Part shown: positions 4,983 to 9,916 of the stretch, in pieces
How the letters are laid out: every line of letters begins with the position of its first letter
Numbering within the stretch: position 1 is the first letter of the stretch
Assembly (NCBI GenBank): GCA_020350865.1
Contig: CP070726.1
Location: forward strand, 1,076,917 to 1,086,832
Direction of reading: 5' to 3'
From: Thermoplasmata archaeon
GTDB lineage: Archaea; Thermoplasmatota; Thermoplasmata; GCA-020350865
Length of the DNA: 9,916 nt
Notes under the pieces: generated by a model
Told to the model about the DNA's origin: nothing
Database searches by the model: none
What the model saw: the letters and a program-made list of their open reading frames with translations, nothing else
Program-made: the position numbers and the translations under genes

Positions 4983-6657
4983 ACCTGTGGGCAAAATATG
5001 CCTCATATCCGCCGTTCTTTTTTTCCACGCGTACAAATCCAAGTCTCTCGAACTGCACTACGGATCCAAAATCCGCATCCAGGATTTTCTCGGTCTTACC
5101 CTCCATTACCGTGCCGTCGGGCATGTACAGTTTTGTGGGAATGCTGTTTTCACCCACCCAGTGTACTATCCTTACCCCTTCCTTGACCAGGGACAGATCA
5201 TCTCCGAAATAATCTGCCTGGCTTTTTGAGACAAGCTTTATATTGCACAGGTCCTTCAACCTCAGCTTCTCGCCTGCGGTGGCCTTCTCCATATCATCGG
5301 ATGTCAGGAATAGGCACACGGTTTCATCGCCCGAAAGAACCGTTTCTCTTATGCCCCTTTCTGGATGGTCCGGATGCAGGGGCGCGTGACCCTCGAGTCT
5401 CTTGGTCCCTTTAATGGAGACCTGCCTGGGATCCCAGACAAAGAAGTACCGGTTGGCCTTGGAATCCACGATGTCCTTGTTGTAGGCAAAGAGATTGTCC
5501 CAGGAGAACCGTATATCCACTTCCTTGATTCCCACCTCCATCCAATAGCGCCGTATGGCCCCCGGCTGTATGCCCCTTCTTGCCAGTGCCTTCAGTGTGG
5601 CCAGTCTCACATCGTCCCACCCTGAAAACTCACCCTTGGCGATGCCCTCCCGAATCACCGTGGTTTTCAGGGTCACATCCTCCATCTGTACAAGACCGTA
5701 GTGTAAATAGACGGGTTTTACCCAGCCAAAGTGCTGGAAAATGAACTCCTGCCGGTATGTGTTGTTGAGATGGTCCTTGCCCCTGAGCACATGGGTCATT
5801 TTCGTGAGGTGGTCGTCTATTGCCACGGAGAAGTTGTACAGGGGATACACGATGTATTTCTCGCCGGTCCTGGGATGTGGGGTTTTCACTATCCTGGCAC
5901 CCACGAAATCACGAACAGCGGGGTTGGGATGGGAAAGGTCGGTTTTGACCACAAATGAGGCCTCGTGCTCCTCGAATTCCCCGCCCAGCATCTTTTCCCA
6001 CATCTCAAGCTGGGCCCCGGTCTCCAGGTTCCGGTGGGGGCAGGGTTTCATCCTCAGTTTTGCACCTCTCCAATCCTCCACATCACACTGGCAGATGTAT
6101 GCCTTCCCCGTCTCAAGCAGCTTTGCGGCATGGTCGTAGTATATATCGAGCCTGTCGCTTTGGATCAGCATCTCGTGGTAATCCACCCCCAACCACTTCA
6201 GGTCCTCGATTATCAGGTCATATGCTTCCGGGTCGATCTTCGCGGGATTTGTATCCTCGATGCGGATCCAGTACTTGCCCCGGTATCTTCTTACATACTC
6301 ATCATTGAGCACGGCCGCTCGCGTGTGGCCCAGGTGCAGGGGTCCTGAGGGCCCGGGGGCAAAGCGCATCACCACCTCGCCCTCCACATCGGGCAGGTCG
6401 GTTAAGGCAATTTTCTTCTCCCTTTTTTTGGGTATGAGCTCGGGGGCCTGCGCAACCAACATCTTTTTCTGCGCATCCAGGGGGAGGCAGTTGACCTCCT
6501 CCACAACCTTTCTTATTACGGGAATGATGTCCTTGATTTCTTTTTTCAGCTCGGGCTTTGCGGCGATGACCTTGCCTATCACCGAGCCTGGGTCCGCCCT
6601 CCCATCGTGCAGCACCGCATTCTGCAGGGCATACTTCCTGGCTAGCTCCTCGAGCAT
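4981..6657 (-). CDS. gltX: Glutamyl-tRNA synthetase, archaeal type
   Basis: 558 residues. Class I enzyme that charges tRNA-Glu; in archaea it normally also mischarges tRNA-Gln, which the GatDE amidotransferase then corrects (family knowledge). Domains: an N-terminal helical extension of about 95 residues, as in archaeal GluRS/eukaryotic GlnRS-type enzymes; the Rossmann fold opening RFAPGPSGPLHLGH with HLGH at 108-111; Cys189, Cys191, Cys206 and His208 (CQC...CPH), the usual archaeal cysteine cluster; LRGKDHLNN near 291; then an all-beta anticodon-binding half to the C-terminus. Two oddities: APGPSG where APNPSG or APSPTG is common, and the KMSKS-equivalent loop at 330-335 reads LKTTVI where LSTSK-type sequence is expected. 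The start ATG lacks a strong ribosome binding site and lies about 25-30 bases after AAATATTAA, so the mRNA has a very short leader. It is divergent from the cupin gene. Confidence 0.95.
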   Translation of the reverse strand: MLEELARKYALQNAVLHDGRADPGSVIGKVIAAKPELKKEIKDIIPVIRKVVEEVNCLPLDAQKKMLVAQAPELIPKKREKKIALTDLPDVEGEVVMRFAPGPSGPLHLGHTRAAVLNDEYVRRYRGKYWIRIEDTNPAKIDPEAYDLIIEDLKWLGVDYHEMLIQSDRLDIYYDHAAKLLETGKAYICQCDVEDWRGAKLRMKPCPHRNLETGAQLEMWEKMLGGEFEEHEASFVVKTDLSHPNPAVRDFVGARIVKTPHPRTGEKYIVYPLYNFSVAIDDHLTKMTHVLRGKDHLNNTYRQEFIFQHFGWVKPVYLHYGLVQMEDVTLKTTVIREGIAKGEFSGWDDVRLATLKALARRGIQPGAIRRYWMEVGIKEVDIRFSWDNLFAYNKDIVDSKANRYFFVWDPRQVSIKGTKRLEGHAPLHPDHPERGIRETVLSGDETVCLFLTSDDMEKATAGEKLRLKDLCNIKLVSKSQADYFGDDLSLVKEGVRIVHWVGENSIPTKLYMPDGTVMEGKTEKILDADFGSVVQFERLGFVRVEKKNGGYEAYFAHR

Positions 6658-6680
6658 GTTGCCTGAAAGGTGTTTACCGG

Positions 6681-6692
6681 TTTAATATTTTG
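6681..6692 (-). promoter_or_regulatory. TATA-like region of GluRS
   Basis: Minus strand AAATATTAA about 25-30 bases before the GluRS ATG. Transcription would begin within a few bases of the start codon, which explains the lack of a clear GGAGG site. Confidence 0.4.
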
Positions 6693-6705
6693 TTGCTACT
6701 CAAAC

Positions 6706-6718
6706 TCAATTTTATTGA
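6706..6718. repeat. Inverted repeat in the divergent GluRS/cupin promoter region
   Basis: TCAAT and ATTGA flank three Ts. It sits between the two outward-facing promoters, a plausible place for an operator affecting either gene. The arms are short and A+T-rich, so chance is possible. Confidence 0.2.
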
Positions 6719-6728
6719 ACATCGACAC

Positions 6729-6738
6729 CCTTTTATCC
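6729..6738 (+). promoter_or_regulatory. TATA-like box of the cupin gene
   Basis: CCTTTTATCC lies about 30 bases before the ATG at 6766. Transcription start would fall near 6758-6762, so the message is leaderless or nearly so, and no ribosome binding site is present. Confidence 0.5.
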
Positions 6739-6765
6739 CACAAATCCCATCAGCCGCCCGATACC

Positions 6766-7110
6766 ATGAGAAAATTTCACTTCGAGGAAATCGAGAACAA
6801 AGAGGTGGGCAAGGGATGCAAAGGCGTTTTTATCAGGTGGCTCATCACAAAGGACATGGGGGCTAAGCATTTTGCCATGAGAATGTTCGAGGTGGAGCCG
6901 GAGGGGCACACCCCCCTTCATTCCCATGAGTGGGAGCACGAGGTGTTCGTGCTGGAAGGAGAGGGTGTCGTGCTAGGAGCCCAAGGAGAAGGGCCGATAA
7001 AAAATGGAGATGTCATCTTCATGCCTTCCAATGAACAGCACCAGTTCAAGAACTCCGGGGCGGGCAAACTGAGGTTCCTCTGCCTTATTCCGTACTCTGA
7101 GGATGAATGA
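6766..7110 (+). CDS. Single-domain cupin protein
   Basis: 114 residues from the ATG at 6766. An open frame extends upstream to 6670, but that part covers the promoter and has no cupin similarity, so the shorter start is preferred. Motif 1: GHTPLHSHEWEHEVFVLEGEG (in two parts, residues 47-58 and 59-67) gives metal ligands His52, His54 and Glu59. Motif 2: GDVIFMPSNEQHQFKN gives His92, with Gly81, Pro87 and Asn96 at the usual places. The small beta-barrel binds a divalent metal. Members of this size range from dioxygenases and isomerases to sugar- or ligand-binding proteins, so substrate and reaction cannot be named. No signal peptide is present. The gene is divergent from GluRS and convergent with the DUF72 gene, so it is a single-gene transcript. 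Confidence 0.9.
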   Translation: MRKFHFEEIENKEVGKGCKGVFIRWLITKDMGAKHFAMRMFEVEPEGHTPLHSHEWEHEVFVLEGEGVVLGAQGEGPIKNGDVIFMPSNEQHQFKNSGAGKLRFLCLIPYSEDE

Positions 7111-7129
7111 AACATCGTCCTATGAGGAG

Positions 7130-7166
7130 AAGGGAGATCATTCGAACCTTCATCCCTTTTATTATT
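7130..7166 (+). terminator. Weak hairpin and T-rich tract after the cupin gene
   Basis: AAGGGA (7130-7135) pairs with TCCCTT (7153-7158), followed by TTTATTATT up to the stop of the convergent DUF72 gene. The T-rich tract is the more convincing part in an archaeon; the stem is only six pairs with a 17-base loop. Confidence 0.4.
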
Positions 7167-7841
7167 CTAGTAGTATAGCTTGTACATTTGTTGTGCATTC
7201 TTCAGCATTGCGTGGTTGTTGTTGAAGAAAACATGGACCCGATGCGGATTGGTGGCAAGTATCCTGTCCCTTATCTCCTTGAGCTCGGAAGCACTGTAAT
7301 CATGGTCGTACCAGCCCGTTCTACCATGAATGCGCTCGTACACATGTTTTTCACTCATGATTTCCAAGGGCAGGTCGGGGGCGTCCACGCTCACCAGTAG
7401 AACGCCATGCTCCTTCCCCCACCTCTTGACCTCGTCTGTGAACACGGAAGCATCCCTGAACTCCACAGCCAGGTTCGCATGGGCGAACTCCTCTGCAAAA
7501 TGCGCAACAGCATCCAAGTCGCGAAACCTGGGCGGGAGCTGAAGGAGATAGTAGTGTATATACTCATCAAGGGGCTCAAAGGTCTTCAGGAACTTCCTGA
7601 AGGTGGGATAGGATTTGGGATTCAACCTGCTGTAATGCGTGACCTGGCGGTTGACCTTGATGACCCAGGCAAGGTTCTTGCCCTTCTTAGCCCAGGACGC
7701 AACCATATTGGGAAAGGGAAAGCGGTAGTAGCTCATGTTCAGCTCCACGGCATTGAGCCCCGATTCTTGTACATACCATTCCAAAGAACTCCCGCGGTTC
7801 CATCCGTACGACCAGCCTGATGTGCCCACAAATACTTCCAT
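7167..7841 (-). CDS. DUF72 (YecE-like) TIM-barrel protein
   Basis: 224 residues with the family's landmark motifs in order: GTSGW at 6-10, the VELN...YYR segment at 32-40, the QLPP strand end at 101-104, VEFR at 125-129, HGR at 172-174 and FFNNNH at 205-210. DUF72 proteins have a TIM-barrel fold with a conserved polar pocket, and no enzymatic reaction is established to my knowledge. Length is at the short end for the family, which is normal for archaeal members. No strong ribosome binding site precedes the ATG; a TATA-like AAAATAAATAG on the minus strand at 7867-7877 puts transcription start within a few bases of it. The gene is divergent from the uracil-DNA glycosylase across 79 bases, so shared control and possibly a related nucleic-acid role is conceivable; that is inference. 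Confidence 0.9.
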   Translation of the reverse strand: MEVFVGTSGWSYGWNRGSSLEWYVQESGLNAVELNMSYYRFPFPNMVASWAKKGKNLAWVIKVNRQVTHYSRLNPKSYPTFRKFLKTFEPLDEYIHYYLLQLPPRFRDLDAVAHFAEEFAHANLAVEFRDASVFTDEVKRWGKEHGVLLVSVDAPDLPLEIMSEKHVYERIHGRTGWYDHDYSASELKEIRDRILATNPHRVHVFFNNNHAMLKNAQQMYKLYY

Positions 7842-7866
7842 TGCTCACAGCTTAGGGTTTAAAGGG

Positions 7867-7894
7867 CTATTTATTTTTTCAAAAAAGTATAAAT
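7867..7894. promoter_or_regulatory. Back-to-back TATA boxes of the DUF72 and UDG genes
   Basis: Minus-strand AAAATAAATAG (7867-7877) and plus-strand GTATAAAT (7887-7894) face away from each other, separated by a near-palindromic TTTTTTC/AAAAAA stretch. Each lies about 25-30 bases from its start codon, so both transcripts should be leaderless or nearly so, and two pre-initiation complexes would be packed side by side or compete. Confidence 0.55.
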
Positions 7895-7920
7895 CCCATT
7901 TGCTACCTAGGGAATCATCC

Positions 7921-8466
7921 ATGGAAGGCGGTCTCTCTGAAATTGCAGAAGGGATCAAAGGTTGCAGAGGCTGCCCCCTGTGGAAGAGCAGGAAAAAGGC
8001 AGTTCCCGGAGAGGGACCTTCCCGTGCAAGGCTGATGCTCATCGGGGAGGCTCCGGGTGAAAAGGAGGATGAGCAGGGCATCCCCTTCGTGGGCCGCTCG
8101 GGAGTATTTTTGAACGAGCTGCTGAGTTCCAACCACATTGATAGAAAGCAAGTATTCATAACGGGATCGGTGAAGTGCCGCCCTCCCAAGAACAGAAATC
8201 CCACCTCCGCAGAGCTTGCCGCATGCAGACGATTGTGGCTAAATAAGCAGATCGATGCAATCAAGCCCGACCTCATTGTTGTCCTGGGCAAGGTGGCCCT
8301 AAAAAACCTACTCGGAGGAAACAAGGTGGGTGACCTGCGCGGAAGGGTGATAGAAAGGGGCGCTCGCAGGTATTTTGTCACCTACCACCCTGCATCAGGG
8401 ATGCGTTTTCCGAAGATAAGAGAGGCTATGAAGGAGGATTTCAGGAAGATCCAAGGCTGCCTGTGA
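7921..8466 (+). CDS. Uracil-DNA glycosylase, family 4 (Fe-S)
   Basis: 181 residues from the ATG at 7921. The frame is open upstream to 7735 but that part runs through the DUF72 gene and the promoter, and the family begins close to this Met. It removes uracil from DNA as the first step of base-excision repair. Visible features: four cysteines for a 4Fe-4S cluster at 15, 18 (CRGC), 86 (KCRPP) and 102; motif A GEAPGEKEDEQG at 42-53; PFVGRSG with the uracil-stacking Phe at 56; NPT at 93-95; VVLGKVAL in the core strand; and motif B TYHPAS at 154-159 with His156. Thermophilic and archaeal organisms commonly rely on this family. It is divergent from DUF72 and convergent with the protease gene. The type (4) is very clear; the exact damage range is not. 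Confidence 0.95.
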   Translation: MEGGLSEIAEGIKGCRGCPLWKSRKKAVPGEGPSRARLMLIGEAPGEKEDEQGIPFVGRSGVFLNELLSSNHIDRKQVFITGSVKCRPPKNRNPTSAELAACRRLWLNKQIDAIKPDLIVVLGKVALKNLLGGNKVGDLRGRVIERGARRYFVTYHPASGMRFPKIREAMKEDFRKIQGCL

Positions 8467-8558
8467 CTGGATATGCTGGGCAAACCGTTCCTTGACCCTT
8501 ATCCATTTAACCGGTGGTCGTCGCCTGCGGTGGGTTGATATGCCTTGTTATCGTTTGA

Positions 8559-9916
8559 TTAATTCAATACCGAATGTTTTCTCCTGATGGAAAATCTGGG
8601 ATCGTCTTTGACCGCAACCAGCACAGCAGACAGGAGAAGTGTGATGTTTGTAAGGAGGAGTAGGAATGCTTTGTCCATTACGGTGGCCTTCTCTGCTTGA
8701 AGCAACCACACCCCCTTCGTCTGATCGCCGCCGGTCTGGGAGGGGCCCTCATCTGTCATCTGGGCTCCCTCCCCAAGGCCGGTGTAAGTAGGAGCGGCCG
8801 CATTATGGGCCGCCACCAGTTCTCCGGTTATACCCAAAATGCTGCTATCCGGAAGATAGCGCATCCCGGGCTCAAGGTCTTCTGCCATCAACCCTTCCTG
8901 GGTATGTCCAAGCATCAGCACATGTCCCAGCTCGTGCATCACCGCGGTCAGGAGGTCCATACGGTCCGCTGCAGGACTTGTTGGGGGGGCAGCCAGCCCG
9001 CTGCCGGACTCCGGGGTAAACTCCGTGTCGTCACATGGGGTGTCATCCACGAACCAGCCCCAGCGCGCTGCGTCCACATCGATTTGCACGGTGGTGCCGA
9101 TTGTGTAGCCCAGATTCAATCCTGCGAGGTCCACAATCTCGAAGACCACATCGTCCAGTACTGCCAAGACCCTGTCGCTAAACAGACCGAAGGCGATCCA
9201 TCGGTTCTTGGCTTCCTCTGCTATCGGGATCAGTTCCTCCAGGGTCAGGGACCTGGCAACAGCCGGCCCCTGGGACAGCATCGTAGCCAGCAGGTTTTCT
9301 CCCTCCTCCCGGAAGGCCGGGTCATCGGTTTTCACCGTCACCTCGTCAAAGGAGCTGGCTTGGTCCACTGAAAGCAGTCCGAAGTCACCATCCACTGTAA
9401 TGGCATTGAACACATGGCCCCAAACAACGTAGCCGTCCAGGGAAACGCTCAAGGTGGAGCCTTTGAGCGAAATAAAGAGTGTGTAGTCGGCCCCTGCCTT
9501 AAAGGACCTCTCAACCACCGCGTCGTATGACATGCCGTCTTTTGAGGTATAGTGGCCGATGAGCACCTGGTCCGTGGCCGCCGAAATCATCACGAACTTG
9601 AAGTCCTGCGGACCGTAGTAGTCGAACACGAAGCCCCCCATCACATCGGTGCTGAACGTTGCTTCCAGCTCGAGGATGCAGTTCGCCTCCAGCCCCCTGC
9701 CCAGACCGAGATCCACGAGGCTCACCGCCGGGTCCTGCGCCGGAACGCCCTCGTAGCGGGACCTTACAATCTGCCAATCACCTGCCACCGGCATAAAGAC
9801 CAGGTCTTCGACGCCGTCCTTGAAGTCTTCCGTTTCGTCGAAAGTGTACTGTGGAGGCAGGACCTGCACCGCGATGTTGTCGTATGATCCCCGGGAGTTG
9901 TCGGAGCCCATCCCCA
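8559..9916 (-). CDS. Membrane-anchored metzincin-type metalloprotease, N-terminus beyond the window
   Basis: Partial: the frame is open at the window edge, and the Met near 9909-9911 lies in a region that reads as the middle of a protein. Residues below count from that Met. About 22-196 form a beta-sandwich like LamG/concanavalin-type domains (DFKDG near the start, GGFVFDYYGPQDF, FISLKGSTLSVSLDGYVVWG). About 223-345 is a catalytic region: LEELIPIAEEAKNRW, TTVQIDVDAARWGWFVDD, then DLLTAVMHELGHVLMLGH, whose HExxHxxGxxH motif at 326-336 gives zinc ligands His326, His330 and His336 and the base Glu327; Met342 is a candidate Met-turn. Residues 415-434 form a transmembrane helix, followed by a basic tail (RRKHSVLN). 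The catalytic part should be outside the cell. I know this catalytic block from very large bacterial surface proteins. Its substrate is unknown. Confidence 0.8.
   Translation of the reverse strand, partial: GMGSDNSRGSYDNIAVQVLPPQYTFDETEDFKDGVEDLVFMPVAGDWQIVRSRYEGVPAQDPAVSLVDLGLGRGLEANCILELEATFSTDVMGGFVFDYYGPQDFKFVMISAATDQVLIGHYTSKDGMSYDAVVERSFKAGADYTLFISLKGSTLSVSLDGYVVWGHVFNAITVDGDFGLLSVDQASSFDEVTVKTDDPAFREEGENLLATMLSQGPAVARSLTLEELIPIAEEAKNRWIAFGLFSDRVLAVLDDVVFEIVDLAGLNLGYTIGTTVQIDVDAARWGWFVDDTPCDDTEFTPESGSGLAAPPTSPAADRMDLLTAVMHELGHVLMLGHTQEGLMAEDLEPGMRYLPDSSILGITGELVAAHNAAAPTYTGLGEGAQMTDEGPSQTGGDQTKGVWLLQAEKATVMDKAFLLLLTNITLLLSAVLVAVKDDPRFSIRRKHSVLN

Noticed and set aside
7128..7160. GGTTCGAAT-like T-arm sequence on the minus strand
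   Set aside because: No acceptor, D or anticodon arms can be formed around it and the upstream part is DUF72 coding sequence; not a tRNA.
7845..8381. Minus-strand frame of 178 codons opposite UDG
   Set aside because: Antisense to the clear family-4 UDG; Ser/Pro-rich shadow.
8467..8558. Search for a terminator between the convergent UDG and protease genes
   Set aside because: Only scattered short repeats (two GATATGC copies, GGTGG copies) and no convincing stem or T-run on either strand.
1..9916. CRISPR arrays, insertion sequences, integrase sites and replication origins
   Set aside because: No regularly spaced repeats, transposase frames, long terminal repeats or origin-like repeat clusters were seen by eye.

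Overview
The window looks like a piece of an archaeal chromosome, most likely from a member of the Thermoplasmatota or a related euryarchaeal lineage; the phylum is inference, the archaeal domain is well supported. Evidence: an archaeal-type GluRS with a long N-terminal extension and HLGH motif, an archaeal/eukaryotic-type TrpRS, TATA-like boxes 25-35 bases before several starts, several genes that appear to be leaderless, and single-pass surface proteins with N-glycosylation sequons. Other genes use strong GGAGG ribosome binding sites.

Layout. 1-155: non-coding DNA with a G-run motif on the minus strand. 156-563 (-): single-domain hemerythrin. 564-827: spacer holding a short ORF that resembles the first residues of a nitroreductase. 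828-2175 (+): a visibly A+T-richer block with a small secreted protein and a VapBC-like toxin-antitoxin pair whose promoter carries a perfect inverted repeat. 2191-3504 (-): TrpRS. 3571-4746 (-): a membrane-anchored, glycosylation-prone surface protein. 4747-4980: a gap with a structured element that is either a bidirectional terminator or a small RNA gene. 4981-6657 (-): GluRS. 6766-7110 (+): a cupin. 7167-7841 (-): DUF72/YecE-like protein. 7921-8466 (+): family-4 uracil-DNA glycosylase. 8559 to the window edge (-): the C-terminal part of a membrane-anchored metzincin-type protease.

How the genes work together. Most of the region is translation and maintenance housekeeping: two aminoacyl-tRNA synthetases, DNA uracil repair, and a cupin and a hemerythrin of unknown exact role. 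Interspersed are cell-surface proteins. The gene pairs GluRS/cupin and DUF72/UDG are divergent across short promoter regions; cupin/DUF72, VapC/TrpRS and UDG/protease converge. The A+T-rich VapBC block, next to a possible truncated nitroreductase, looks like a small acquired island.

No CRISPR array, insertion sequence, tRNA or rRNA gene was seen. The most interesting items are the structured element at about 4864-4982, the metzincin surface protease, the unusual KMSKS-equivalent loop of GluRS, and the VapBC operator with its apparently leaderless start.
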